Origin: Gnetum montanum
Taxonomy: Eukaryota > Streptophyta > Gnetopsida > Gnetales > Gnetaceae
Direction: 5' to 3'
DNA length: 64,000 nt
Assembly (NCBI GenBank): GCA_015680685.1
Contig: MNCI01003361.1
Span: 86,942-150,941 of the forward strand
Under the pieces are notes generated by a model. The model worked only from the letters and a program-made list of their open reading frames with translations. It did not search any database and was not told the DNA's origin. Each line of letters opens with the position of its first letter. Position 1 is the stretch's first letter. The position numbers and the translations under genes are program-made. This document shows, piece by piece, positions 11,971 to 23,984 of the stretch.

Positions 11971-12399
11971 GTGACCTAGTGAGCATATTTGGTAGACCTT
12001 TTTCAGGGTCCTCTGCAATGCCAAATCAATGTCGAACTGCATTTGCTTTTTCCTAGCAAGCTACATCCCCATGTGCCCAACCTTCCCCCCAATTGGAAAA
12101 ACCATCAACACATCTACCGAAGCCTTAAGCAGTTTGTGTTGGGCATCAAGAATATCTTTCATCAGTGGTTTGCCCAAACCTCTAGCCACTTCAATCCAAC
12201 TTCCCCATAGTAGACACTCCCCCTTTGGCAAACTTGTGCCTTCAACCCTCACCTTTGGCATGCAAGGTGTTAGCTCACTGCATGCTTCCACCCATAACCC
12301 TCCCTGCTATTCCGCCTATGGTTCTTCCTTCTACTCCACCTACAACACCAGCACTAGGGCCTCCACCGACTCCTCCTGTAGCTTTGACACTACCTACTC

Positions 12400-13190
12400 C
12401 TGCTTAATTCAGAACCAACCTAATTGTATTAGTTACACAAGTGGAGGTGACCCCTTCGGCTTCTTGGCGCAAGCCTTGCACTCTACCTCCCGATGCCCTG
12501 CTTTCCCACATAAAGTGCATCCTGCCTTCTTAACTATCTAGGGTTGCACCTCCCCAATATTTTTGCATTCGATCCAAATTTTTTCTACTCTAGATGAAAG
12601 AGCCAAATTAATCTCATTTACTAAATCCTTAGATGACAATGACTTCCATATGAAAAAATGTGCAAAACCCATCCTCTCCATCGAGCGTGTGAACTAATCA
12701 TACATGATGAAATCCCTAAAAGCCCTTGCAAGGATTTCCAAGAACTCCGGAGTCCACCATTCCCAAGGTATCCTCGTGGCCCAAATCCACACTAACGCCT
12801 GGCTAAAAAGGTCCTCCTCTCAATGGACACTTGGCCGCCACTTGGTCAATGCTAAGCCCCACACCCCATAGAACCATGAACCCCCACTAGGACCCAATCC
12901 CGGTCCTCCCCTGTGCTGAAGATCAAGAGTAGCAACTCCTCCAACAAACATCGCACCCCAATGTCTGCCAAACCCCAAGCATTTTGTGCCCACTGTTTAA
13001 TCAAGTCTAGGTGAGGGAGCACTCCACTAGACATAAATTTCCCAATAAGACTAAGCTCCATTGTTCTCATTCCTACTTCTAGGGGCCCATGCACCTTTAA
13101 AGTCACGTTTACACCCTACCTAGAGACTTCCCATCTCGACCATGCTCATTGCCCCATTTGCGCCCACCCCCAGCCCCCAGAGGCCTGCTC
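12400..13190 (-). pseudogene. LINE copy 2: ORF1 (DUF4283 and zinc knuckle)
   Basis: ORF1 of the second LINE starts near 13110 on the minus strand. The DUF4283 core reads MELSLIGKFMSSGVLPHLDL and later FSTGEDRDWVLVG, closely parallel to copy 1 (6620-6330). It extends toward about 12400 and carries a zinc knuckle at about 12519-12478, CTLCGKAGHREVEC (C-x2-C-x4-H-x4-C). ORF2 starts about 400 bases further on. The two LINE copies are the same family in the same orientation, about 6.5 kb apart. Confidence 0.82.
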
Positions 13191-13199
13191 TTGCAATCC

Positions 13200-13430
13200 A
13201 GAATTCCACCATGTAAGACTTATTTTTGGTAATAACATTAATTAAGTCTTATTTATATCATAGTTTTAATTTAAGCTATAATTATTATTATTTATTTGAT
13301 ATTATCTCTACTACCACTTTAGTTAAAGTCTTAAAATTTATTTTTTAATTTTTCTTACAAAGAGAGAAGGCTAGGCCAATTATATTACAAGGAAAAATAT
13401 GTACAAGTAGTTAGCAAAATAGCTTCCCCG
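13200..13430 (-). other. AT-rich spacer with possible LINE 3' tail
   Basis: The piece 13330-13430, read on the minus strand, ends in GGCCTAGCCTTCTCTCTTTG followed by an A-rich stretch. This resembles the 3' untranslated end of plant LINEs and might belong to the LINE fragment at 14580-15640, but the coiled-coil remnant between them makes this uncertain. The rest is AT-rich without features. Confidence 0.3.
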
Positions 13431-13699
13431 AGAAGAGGAGGAAGCACCCCACCACCAAAGGCAAGATAACCGAAAGACCTAAAAAGGGGAGAGAAACCCC
13501 CAAATAGTTGATAACAAGAAAACAAAAATATTTTAGCATCCTAACAAACTATTAAAGTAGACTCCTAATGACCCCATACTACCTTCATACCCAAAAATCA
13601 GGAAACCATAAAACATGAGGTACAAACCTCCTTCCCCCTTCCCGTCCCCTACCACTCCCAAAATAGATAAAAGCCACAAGTCATAGTTAAAGAGGCAAC

Positions 13700-14400
13700 T
13701 ATTGGCAAGAGCAATGTGCAATCTTCTACTTGTGAACCATATCAATAATGTCTCTATTAGCCTCTAATGACATAAATCTAGTAGCTTGCTGAAAAGTCTT
13801 GTATTATTTCTCCATTTGATCCTAAGCTTCCGTCTGCAAATGTCTAGCTATGTTAAGGTGGAGGTGTCACAAAGCCTATCTAATGAACTTCCTAAGATCC
13901 TCCCAAGGGGTGTGGCAACTAACACCCATGATGACATAGGGGTCGTGTCCAACCCAAAACCAAAGTCTTGCATTAGATTCAAGAGCTTTGGCTTGTCACA
14001 TTCGCATGACCTTCCCTAGCTGATTTTTAACCTATTGAAACATCTCCTGCTTATGGCTACTCGTCTTCTCTACCACCCTCCTGATGTCATCCCTAATTTG
14101 TTATTATAATTGGTCCTCTTGCTAGCTTCACATGGCTGCCTCTTGGAAAACTCTCTATCTCTATTCTTCCTACACCTCCTCATGCCTCCTTTCATTATCA
14201 TCCTATTGCTTAGTAAGTTGCCTATGCTACTCATCCTAGAGGCATGATTCAATTTGTTTGATGGCAACAAAAAGGTCATTCATGAATTTCACCTCTAGCT
14301 CAACACAAATCATAGTCTCCATCTTATTTAGCTGATGTTGTAAAAGCTTCTTGATATCATCATCTTTAGTGCTATTAGCCCAAGTTAAGGTCAAACAAAC
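13700..14400 (-). pseudogene. Coiled-coil ORF remnant, copy B
   Basis: One minus-strand frame from about 14370 to 13740 reads as a charged, helix-forming chain: LQHQLNKMETMICVELEVKF, FMNDLFVAIKQIESCL, DDNERRHEEV, DDIRRVVEKTSSHKQEMFQ and VKNQLGKVMRM. Many of its roughly dozen stops are TAG where Gln would fit, so the frame has decayed mainly by base change, not by insertion or deletion. No globular domain is seen upstream before the LINE fragment. It resembles the coiled-coil half of the second ORF of element 2 (55970-57000). Function unknown. Confidence 0.5.
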
Positions 14401-14583
14401 AAGATAGAAGAACTAGATTCATGTTCAAAGGTAGAGAGGTCCTCTAGAAAATGGAAATCGTAGTTATGTAGAAAGGAACTAAACTCGCCTCTAGAGATGG
14501 AGGCACCATCTAGGGGTCACCACCAGAAGTAAACTTATCTCAAATAATGAGGGTTTGTTGAGGTTTGAGGAAGAATAGTTAAG

Positions 14584-15640
14584 CTACGTTAGTGGTATTA
14601 CAAAGAATGAGGATGAGCCTTGAACATCAATCCTACCTCCACTTCTACAAGGTCGTAAGGAAAAAATGCAATAGGTTAACCCAGCAATCAAGCTATAGAC
14701 AATGAAGAAAGGCAAAATGGACATCCTGAAGCTTGCAAACATTTCCAAAGTAAATGAAAAAGTGATCCCTAAAATTAGCCATATCTTGTCAATGCTGTGA
14801 TAGCCTAGACTGAGGCACCTATCCACTTGACATCCTAGGGATTGGACCATTGAAAAAACCTTAGCATCTTGCAGTTTGATGGTTGGGTTTGAAAGGGAGC
14901 ATGACACCTATTGCTACAATCACTTTACCCCAAAGCACAACCGCATGATAAGATACAATAGCTAAAGGTGAAAATAGGGTATTCTTGAACATATGTTTAT
15001 TCTTAGCCTTCCATAGACACCAAAGAAGCACTATCACAACGAAGTAATCATTGACAAGCACCTAAAGATGTAACCCACTAGGGATCCAAATGAGAGAGGT
15101 ATACAAATATGCATAAAGAAGATATTTTTGTGTTTCAGTAGTGTTCATCTCATAGAGGATGCATATATCATTGATTTCAAGGCCACAGTGGTGGAGAAAG
15201 ATCTTCATGGGAATAGAATTATTTTTGAAATACTAGAAAAAACATGTTAATTTTTCTGGTAGTTTTCCTTTCTATATGAAGTGCAATCTTAGACATAGCC
15301 ATAACTCTAGCTTAAAATCTCTTTACCTAGGATAGAAAGTGCCAACATAACTTTTTGTAGAACATTGTACTAATGAATAAGTCATATTAAAGAATTAAAT
15401 CTGTGTGACCAACCTCCTAGAACCTATATTTTTTCTTAATGATGGTAATCCAAAGTGCATCATCATCATTAATGATTCTCTTAGTTAAGTTATAATGATC
15501 CAAGAAAGTAAAGTCTTCAAAAGGTAAAATGCCAAGATCTCCTATTGACTTTGGCTTAGTCATATTTTCCCAAAAGACCAAAGCTTTATTTTCCTCCTAA
15601 CCAAATAAACTATCTAGTGAGCTAACTAACCTTTTTGATG
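14584..15640 (-). pseudogene. LINE copy 3: ORF2 C-terminal part
   Basis: The frame starts abruptly near 15620 with ENKALVFWENMTKPKSIGDL and ALWITIIKKKY, the post-RT segment of plant L1 ORF2. A zf-RVT-like region follows at about 15240-15070, with NNSIPMKIFLHHCGLEIND and CILYEM, then VLLWCLWKAKNKHMFKN near 15030. The fragment is 5'-truncated, which is usual for LINEs. It abuts a Ty3 RNase H remnant on the same strand at about 15640-15700, so it probably inserted into or next to that element. Confidence 0.75.
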
Positions 15641-17950
15641 ACATATCTCGCCATGACAAAAAACACCGATGATGTTATCAATTTGAACAAAGACTTTATA
15701 CCCAAGAAATAATTCCTAAATCTTTGAAGTGTAAAGAAAATGGTCATGTATTCTTTTTACATGGTAGTGTAATTAAGCTATGACCCTATGATGCTTATAC
15801 TAGCATAATAAATGTAGTAGGGTGACTTCTTGTCATCATTTTCCATTAAGACAACACCTAATTCATACTCCAAGGCATCTTTCATGATATGAAATGGATG
15901 AGTTCAATCTAGACTCTCAAATACTAGGGTTTGTGTAAGCTTTTCTTTACTCATTGAAAGGTAGTATCACATTCAACATTCTACACAAACGAAACATCTT
16001 ACTTCATGAGCTTAAATAATGATTTGGCTATTTTGGAATAATCCACCCTAAATCTACAATAATAGCCAATGTGCCCGAGGAAGGATCACATCTCTTCCAC
16101 CATTATGAATATCTACATAATGTTCTATATGATGCAGCTCTTCTTAAGATCCTTGTATGAAACTTTATGATTAAGGATAATGCCCTCAATCAACATTAGC
16201 TAGCTTCTCTTCTATTTCAACCTAAGATTCACTTAACAAAAATAGTACAAAATAGTTTTAATTCTATCAAAAGCTTCCTAGAAGGTTTTACCCTATGTGA
16301 AAACATTATCCATGAATGCTTCACTACTAGAAAATAGTCACTACTAGACTTTGGAAAGTGACTAGAACATTACACAAAGTAAGAATTGATTATACTCAAA
16401 GTACCCATCAAGAAAGCTATAGTACTTCTAACTAGAGATGTTATCAAGCACTAGTCCATGCACAGTAACATGAATTGATCTCTAAAGGTTGCAACATTCA
16501 AAAGACTATGGTTGATACAAAGTTTTCATTCATTGCTCTTCTTTGATGCAATCATGGTTAAACTAGTCCCCTCACTATTAGAAATAGGTATGATGAAAGT
16601 GGCCCTTAAACAGTTTCATTTCTTATAAAATCCTACATGTTTGGATTAAGTTGTCATTGCAATATTTTTTGAGGTGTAACACTCAAATTCGTATAATGTG
16701 ATGCTAATAGATGGAAGGATCAATTCATGTGAGTTCATCATGAGATCAAGCAAATGCAAACTTCTATTTTGTAACTATCTTTTGTTGTTATGCCTTCTAT
16801 TAGACTGTCAAGAATGCATTGATGATAACAAGATGATCCCCTATGAAAAACATGTACTCCAAATCCTTTGAAAGTAGCTTGAGTTTCATTGGTGATGTAG
16901 GAATGTTCTAGGTTAGATTAAGTATTCTCTAAAACTCTAGATCATACTAGATTGTCTTTGTCCCCATGAAATCTAAGTTTGACATTGATGTAGATTGTAA
17001 GAAAAGAAGATTGAAGATCTTGTCATAGATGGATCTAGATTAAGAGAAACAACTTCGAACCTCCTACATGCATTCAAGTAAAACCTCCAAGATCTCCCTA
17101 GTAGTGTCATGAACCAATCATTCTTCAAGGCAAACAATATTTCTAACTATATAGAGACACTCAATAACTCAATAAGAATGTCTCTTCTTATCACAAGATT
17201 GAGAAGAATCACATGATATGAACTTATATTACATCCTTTCAATTTCATCCCTCTTAATGATTTCCATGTGAAGGCCTTAGAACATAACCTTAGCATTAAT
17301 TGTATTTAACTAGGCTTTTTTCCATGATCAAAAGATGTTATTCCTAACCTTATTATCTAGTTTAATTAAGAGGAAATCAATAGGAAAAGACCAACCCTTC
17401 AAGGTATTCATCACATCATTAACTTGTTCCATGGAGCATGTGTAAGACTAGTCAACTAGCTCCAAGCAAATGTTAATATTCTTGAGGAGGAATTCTCCAA
17501 TCAAGATATTGTTACATGGAAATGATATTAACTCTGAAATCAAAGTCATAAAAAACTAGACAATAATCTTCTTACCAATCTTGATTTGTACCATGGGACT
17601 GCAAGGATCTAATCTCTTCTGAGGATGGATGCCCTCTTTGACCACATGCATACCCACTTTGGGTACAAGGATAATTATAACACCATCATCATCAAGTCCT
17701 TGTTACATTCACTTGTCACATGTGGATGTAGAAACTTTTCCTAAGCTAGATGATTCACTCGCAAAATGCTTAGGAAATGGTAGTGGAATCTTTTCAATCT
17801 TGAACCCTATCTTTTTTTCAATACTATCCTCTTTGGTGGAAGAAAATGCTTTTCTAGATGTGATCTCATAATGCTCTCATCTTTGCTTGTGAAAGTACCT
17901 ACAACCAATGCAGTAAGTCCTTGACAACATTACTTGGTAGCGTATATTAT
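15640..17950 (-). pseudogene. Ty3-type reverse transcriptase remnant
   Basis: The minus strand carries a badly decayed Ty3 pol. YYSFL followed, one frame over, by a Glu-Tyr-Asn-Gln stretch lies near 16420-16380, in the RT palm. LGHIGYYCRFRVDYSKIAKS at about 16085-16030 is the RT end. HPFHIMKDALEYELGVVLME and SPYYIYYAS (about 15900-15810) begin the RNase H. It breaks off at about 15640 where LINE copy 3 begins. Upstream (17950-16700) should hold protease and the RT start, but I can confirm no motif there. Stops and frameshifts are numerous. Confidence 0.75.
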
Positions 17951-18154
17951 AGAGGAATTAGAATACTAAGCAATATTATAGAACTTTACTTATCACAAAT
18001 GAGGTCAACTTTGAATTCCTTGTTTTGGAGCAGGGAATAGGAACATTTGACCTTGTTAATATTAAGGCCATGTAATCGAAGAGCTAGGTACTAGTGAGTA
18101 TTCTTGTAGAATCATTTATGATGTTTGATAATTATGGGTTGGTGAACATCATCC

Positions 18155-18315
18155 AAGATTGCTACATTAGAATTGGAAGGTTCCATGGAGAAATAGTCTA
18201 AGGATTTGGCTTTTACACTATTTGTACTACTGCATGGGCTATATACACATACTTTTAAGATAATATGATTTGGTAAGATATAAGATCCTCCTCATTTATG
18301 TATATGTAACAAAGA
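18155..18315 (-). repeat. Block shared with element 3 (copy 1)
   Basis: Read on the minus strand this block contains KSLDYFSMEPSNSNVAI. The block at about 44260-44400, also minus, contains KSLGYYCIESSNSNVAT with similar flanks. The matching DNA is interrupted only by small differences. It suggests that the Ty3 remnant here and element 3 derive from one family, with the block lying between gag and pol. Confidence 0.6.
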
Positions 18316-18332
18316 TGTAAATACTTAGGTGG

Positions 18333-18715
18333 ATGTTGGATGTTACTAAAAAAGATCATTCGAACAACTTTTTTATTATGAAAGGTTTGAAGGTCCTACT
18401 AATAGAGGAGAAGATTAAGGAAGGTTATCTTAGATGGTTTGGTCATGTGCTGAGAAGAAAAAAGAATGCACCCATTAGAAAATATTGTTTTATTAAAATT
18501 AAGAAAAATAATAATAAAAGGAATATCTACATACTTTCTTTTAAAGCATAAAAAAGTATATCAAATATTTGATTGTTAAAGCTTATTTTACTTTTAATAA
18601 AAAAGAATTCATATAGTTGACCCTATATAGTTTGGATAAGTAGTTGATCCCATTTTATTGAGATAAGACTAGGATGATGATGATAATGTAATTAGAATAA
18701 AGATAGGGAGAAGAT
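18333..18715 (+). mobile_element. RTE-type LINE 3' end
   Basis: A short frame contains EEKIKEGYLRWFGHVLRRK and APIRK, the closing motif (RWFGHV...RR) of plant RTE-like reverse transcriptase ORFs. About 130 bases later the noncoding end reads GACCCTATATAGTTTGGATA and AGATAAGACTAGGATGATGA, the conserved 3' end of this clade with its GATGATGATG tail. The rest of the element is absent. The frame itself has a frameshift-like start and is not functional. Confidence 0.75.
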
Positions 18716-19600
18716 GATGATGATGAAAAGGCAAGCTCTCTTCTACCTTTCCACTCACAAAAATTAATTAGCATAGTAGGAATGAAATGTTATCATCTTA
18801 AAGTTAAAAATGATAAATCATAAAAATGTTTGAAGATTGGTTATATTATTTATGTCCACTCCAAGACATAGAAGATGAACAACATATTATTCCTTTGGAT
18901 TATTGTGGAAATGTTTTTTTTTTTTTTAATATGAATGAAGTATTACAAATAGAACTTTCTATGAATTATTCAATCTATGATCATCGGTAGTAGGTTAATA
19001 TCTTGAATATGTATCTATACTACATGATTATTGAACATATTTGATACTATATTGAAATACTAATTCCAATATACTTTGTAAATGTTAGGATGGTAATTCA
19101 TCCTCAAGTTATATAAGGAATTTAATCCAATATATAACATGCGATTATAAAACTATCCATTGTATTAGAAATTTAGTCCATTAAAGAATAAGATTATCCA
19201 TAAACCTTGTATTAACAAAATAGTTATCTTGTGAAAGTTGAATGAATAAATGCCTCTTGATGAAGAGGTATGATGTGCTAAGATGTACAAGAATTCCTAA
19301 AAATTGATAAGAATGATATATAAGTAGAAGTAAACAAGGATAAAGAAGTAAATAAAAGTGTCTTATGAAGAAGAAGTATGCCCACATATATGCAAGAAGA
19401 AAAAATGAGAAGTTATCAATAACATATATACTTAAAGACAAAATGCATAAGATCATACATGAAGGAATAGATTGAACATACAATTCTATATTCATTAAAA
19501 GAACGAATTAAAAATATAAGTATATCTAGAAGCACAAATAAGATTTAGAATTTTGGATATAAAATTTTGTATATACTAACTCTTTATTTTCTCTTTTATA
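18716..19600. other. AT-rich spacer
   Basis: No gene or repeat signature could be supported. A minus-strand frame at about 19495-19181 is rich in Phe, Leu, Tyr and Ile, as expected of AT-rich sequence by chance, and was not accepted as a membrane protein. Confidence 0.4.
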
Positions 19601-19609
19601 GTTTACAAT

Positions 19610-19770
19610 TATTCATACTTTGACAAGGATTTGCAAGCTAGAGGTTATCAATTCAAATCACACTCGAGACATCATTTTATTCATCTATAATTCTTCTGAA
19701 GTATCATGTTCACTATATATCTTGGGATATACTTGTAGTCAAATTATTTTAGGTTCTAATGTCCTTTTCT
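19610..19770 (+). mobile_element. tRNA-derived SINE, degenerate copy
   Basis: This copy shares its layout with the SINE at 38903-39061. It has AGCTAGAGGTTATCAATTCA, which includes a weak box B, and about 90 bases later TATATCTTGGGATATACTTG and TTTTAGGTTCTAATG. The other copy has TATATCTTGGGGTGTACCTA and TTTCAGGTTTCAAC at the same spacing. Box A is not clear here, so the copy is more decayed. It ends in a T/C-rich stretch. Confidence 0.55.
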
Positions 19771-20029
19771 TTTTCCCTTCCCCTTCTCTCCTTCCCTTCT
19801 CTCTATATCTAGAAAGAATCCTCAAACGATAAGTTGCAAAAATCATAGATTCAATATGATATTGAAGTCAAATTTTGGAAAAATAGAAAATGATCAAAAG
19901 ATCAAGAACCAAAATCCCATGAAGAATGCAAATGTGATTGCAATAAATAGGGATTTTATGAAGCTCTCTCTCTCAAAAAAAAACTTAGAGATAAAATAAT
20001 TTGAAGGAAAAAGTATCCATTGTTGAAGA

Positions 20030-20300
20030 CATGTATCTAACATCATCCAACCATAAGATGTAGACTAAGATGATGGAACTATTGCTTAATGCTAATGATC
20101 TATGGAAAGTAGTTAGAAAATCAAAGAAAGTATTCACTAAAGATAGGTACACTTGCTACTTTAAACAAATATTTCTCATGATATTTGGAAGATGGTCCAA
20201 CGTATTAAAGTACACATAATATAGAATACATTGATGATGATGTATGATTTTGTAAATAATGCTTAAGAGAAATACCTTATTACTAAAATCTATAATATTA
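20030..20300 (+). pseudogene. Ty1/copia gag N-terminal remnant
   Basis: A readable stretch, NHKM then TKMMELLLNANDLWKVVRK, matches the start of copia gag proteins, where the pattern Lys-Met...Leu-Leu...Asp-Leu-Trp-x-Val-Val is conserved. The frame breaks soon after. It lies about 2 kb upstream of a copia RNase H end on the same strand, so both probably belong to one decayed element. Confidence 0.5.
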
Positions 20301-22370
20301 AAATATAGGTAAGACAATAATTAATCTTACAATCAAATTTAATATAAGCGTATCAAAATTAAAGAATAGCAGAGTAAAGGTAGAATAAAGTGATATTATT
20401 TAAGAAGTGTTGGATGTAGTTGCAAAAGAGGTTGCAAGGATAGTAAAGGCACTAAGGACTTGGGTACATCCTTAACATACCTAGTATTAATAACAGCTAA
20501 ACAATAACTACAAAAAACCAAGTTGAAACAAGAAGCCAAATCATTCAAAAAAGTAATGAATGCACATAATAGATATAAGAAATAATCAAAGATTTAATAA
20601 ATCTCAAAGGATAAAGAAGCTTATTATATCTGTAGTTGAAAAGGATATAAATATACAAATTGATAGTCTAACCTTAGGGAGTGTTTGGTTGCTCAAATTT
20701 AATGATGTTGAATCTAAAGATTTATAAATCCTAATATATCACACCTTTGGACGTGAAATCTAGAAATAGTTCAAAAGCAAAGAACTAGGTGTTTCTAATA
20801 AGAATTTGACAATTCATCTATGTAAAGTCATAGAAAACCCAATAACTTTTTAAACCCAAGAAATGGAATTTGTAGATTTAGCACCAATAAATTTGTGTAA
20901 TTAAATATGCCCTTAGAAATCTTAACGAGATCTCTGTACAACAATGGATTATAAAGAAAATGATAACAAATTAAAGCAAATATCTAATCTCAAGCAAATA
21001 TGAAAAATTATCAAATCAACAAATTAAGGAAAGATCATGTAACTATATTAAGTGATGTCTCCTTTTCATTCAAGGACTCCGTAAAAAGAAAGGTTCATAT
21101 AGTCTAGCTGATTATTCAGTTTATACTAGACATGTCACTAGTAATAAGGGGGTCTTCAAAACCACAAATTCATTTATACCTAGATAAGCCACAACTACTA
21201 TATAAGATGTTTACAAATACAAGGATGTTGGTAAAAGTCCATGTAGAAATAAATAAGGTCCAATAAAATAAAAATTAATGATGTATACTATGCTATAGAA
21301 AAAGAGAACATAATCTTCGTTGTAGAATAACAAAGATGTTATTTTGAAAAGAAAAAAATGATAAAGTCCATTGTAAAATTATTGATCAAGAAAATAAGAT
21401 AGTAGCTACAAATACAAAAGAAGATATGAAATAATTTCATCTTAATCCATCAAAAGAGACAATTTACTCCATGACATAACTAGAGATAAAGTGAATTATG
21501 ACATGCAAGATTTGAAAATTTGAGTGTTGAGTGTATAGAAAAGCTACTAAAACCAATGACAAGTTTACCCAAGTTAACATCCAAGTAAATTTAATTCTGA
21601 AACTAAGAAATTATTATATCTATATAAATACACTAGAAGCAATAAATAAATACAAAGTATAGTAGATGTATCCAATATTCATATAACTTGAAGACATCTT
21701 CTATATAATTCCCTAGAACTAAATTTAGCAGCTTGAATAGTTTATATAAAGACTAACTAGAGATTTGTCATTTTCTTCTAAAGAAATATGTTTCACAACC
21801 TTCTAATAATATATGTTTGTTCACCTTCTGCTACTTGTAGTAAACATAATCGACATATTTTATTTTCATGCTACTCATTGAGTTTCAACTTAAAAATGGT
21901 ATGATCCTATTCTTACTTTATTAATAAGTGCTCTCATAGATATTGGAATTGGTTTTAACACCACCAAATAAAAATATTATGAAGAATAATTTCATATTTA
22001 CAACTATACTTAAGCAATATGGTAGCTTGGGTAAATAAAAATTATAATTAGTGATAAAAGGATTTTAATAGCAAGAAGGAATTAACTTAAAGAAACATTT
22101 TCCTTGATAATTCTAATGAAGAATTTTAGAATAATTATTTTCATACAAATAAAAAAATATTTGGAAGGCATACCTATTAAATGTTAAATTAGCATTTTTA
22201 TATTAATTTCTCAAACATAATATACAATTAAGCTAATTACATATTATCGTTTACAAAAATGCATTCTTGTGGCAATACCAATATCCTTTTGATTTAAACT
22301 TTATGCAAAAGGTCCAAAAATTAATATAATACTATGGATAAATATTTAAAGCACAAATGTATTTAACAAA
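20300..22370 (+). other. Unreadable middle part of the copia element
   Basis: The stretch between copia gag and RNase H traces should hold protease, integrase and most of the reverse transcriptase. I find no motif I can stand behind. A sub-block at about 20690-20930 begins GGGAGTGTTTGGTTG, a common start of plant MITEs, but no matching inverted end was found. Confidence 0.35.
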
Positions 22371-22940
22371 CATGGGATTGGATATTCAATTTATTGTAAA
22401 TAGCTTAGTAGTGAAGCTTCAAGATCTCAAAAAACTAAATATGAAAATAGTTATGAATATACGAAATAATGTAAAAGGAACATTATACTTTGAATTATAA
22501 TATAAAGATAATGACTAAGTTAGTTTTAGAAGCCTACTATAATATAGATTGGGCTAGTCATCCTACTATTACATTATCCAAGATTGGATTTGTAGTATAA
22601 ATAGATGTTTGAATAATTAGGTAGCATAGTTTTAAGCGAAAGAGAAATTTTATTTCATCTATGAAAGCAAAATATAAAGCAATGAGGAAAAAACTTAAGG
22701 ATATTCTTTGGATTGACCGGTTATTAACTAAGATTAAAATTGTCCTACCAAAACCTATTGGTGATATATTATGAGTATATTGCTACAAGTAAGATTACAT
22801 AGAATGCTATTTCAATATGTAAATAAATTGAAGTAGATATGCATTTTATCCATCAAATATATGGAGACAAGTCTATCCTATTAGAATTCATCTATGCAAA
22901 TTTCAAAAAGTAGATAGATTCACTAAGCCATTACCATGTG
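22370..22940 (+). pseudogene. Ty1/copia reverse transcriptase end and RNase H
   Basis: This is the C-terminal end of copia pol. DIQFIVNSLVVKLQDLKKLN and GTLYFEL (22380-22495) match the RT-RNase H junction, and WASHPTITLSKIGFVV (22550-22600) the first RNase H strand. FISSMKAKYKAMRKKLKDIL (22650-22710) holds the catalytic Glu region, and EVDMHFIHQIYGDKS and VDRFTKPLP (22830-22940) are the usual copia ending. Stops interrupt it. A GGTGGGGAAAA polypurine-like tract follows at 22970. The middle of the element (20300-22370), where protease and integrase should be, is too degraded to read. Confidence 0.8.
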
Positions 22941-22984
22941 CATACTTTTTTAGTTCACCAATAATTTTTGGTGGGGAAAATTCT

Positions 22985-23465
22985 CCAAGTAAGAAGTGAG
23001 AAGAAGAAACATACTCATGAAAACTTTGATCCAAAGATGATGTGAAATTATTATATTATTATGAAAATGTAGTTAAACTACTTAATAATGGACTACTTCA
23101 ATTAGTAAGTCAGAATTATTTCTCTTGAGATACTTCTTACATAAGATGATTTTCTATGCTTAGGAATTACAAAGAGAAGTGTTAAGATAATCATTCAGCT
23201 TCAAATTACAAATTTTATGTGCTACATAATAAGAGATTATAAAACTATATGTTATAGGTGCTAGAACTAGACTTTAAACTGAACACAATGTAAAGCAAAC
23301 TAACCACTAACCTCAAAACAACTAATGCTTACAGAACAAAATAAAACCAAAAAAACATGAAAAATAAAATAAAACTAATGCTTACAGAACAGAACAAAAT
23401 TAAAAAAACATGAAAAATAAAATATAACATACTTGCATCACGGTAATTAATATGACTTCAAAATA
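22985..23465. other. AT-rich spacer, possible copia LTR
   Basis: Sequence after the copia polypurine-like tract would be its 3' LTR, but no border or second copy is visible. A tandem duplication of about 64 bases is present at 23330-23450, seen as ACTAATGCTTACAGAACA repeated at about 23319 and 23375. Confidence 0.35.
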
Positions 23466-23468
23466 GCG

Positions 23469-23560
23469 CTCACCCTAATACAAGGGTGAGACTATATTTA
23501 AAACAAAGCGTAATGAATACCGGCCATTAAAACCGGTTGGGTATCATTACCTGGTACGCT
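23469..23560. repeat. Two adjacent inverted repeats
   Basis: The first hairpin has perfect 8-base arms, CTCACCCT and AGGGTGAG, with a 6-base loop (23469-23490). The second spans 23507-23560: outer arms AGCGTA/TACGCT, then ATGAATACC paired imperfectly with GGTATCAT, around ACCGG/ACCGGT. Together they look like a cruciform-forming relic, perhaps a small MITE. No target duplication was identified. Confidence 0.6.
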
Positions 23561-23984
23561 ATATATTGGCCTGCAGCAGTCGTAGCAAAAAGCTCATCGT
23601 CTTTGTCTTTTACTTGCAAGGACTGATACCTCCATAAGGTTGACCGCATGCTTTGTATTAAAAAAAAGAAAAAAAAGCCTTACTATTAGATAAGCCTTGC
23701 TCAAACAGTATGATCATAGTTTCTTAACAAAAACTGTATAATGATGCATCTGGGCGTGGTTTTCATCGATGTAAGGGGGAAAAAAAAGCATCTATCACCA
23801 AAAGGCTCTATGGACCTTTCGGATGCACAAGCAGTGAAAAATGCTACTATGGGTGGGTAAAGAGCTTATGATGGTGCTTATCATGAAAGGATCCGGAATG
23901 CAAAGTAGAAAGAAAGTAAAACACGGAAGGTGCCTCTATCCCAACAGTTCATGGCCTTTGAGAAACAGGGATGGCACCGACCAC

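Noticed and set aside
19181-19495. Hydrophobic minus-strand frame resembling a membrane protein
   Set aside because: Composition is what AT-rich DNA gives by chance; there is no start context, family match or neighbouring support.
20690-20935. MITE beginning GGGAGTGTTTGGTTG
   Set aside because: No inverted terminal repeat or target duplication could be found at the other side.
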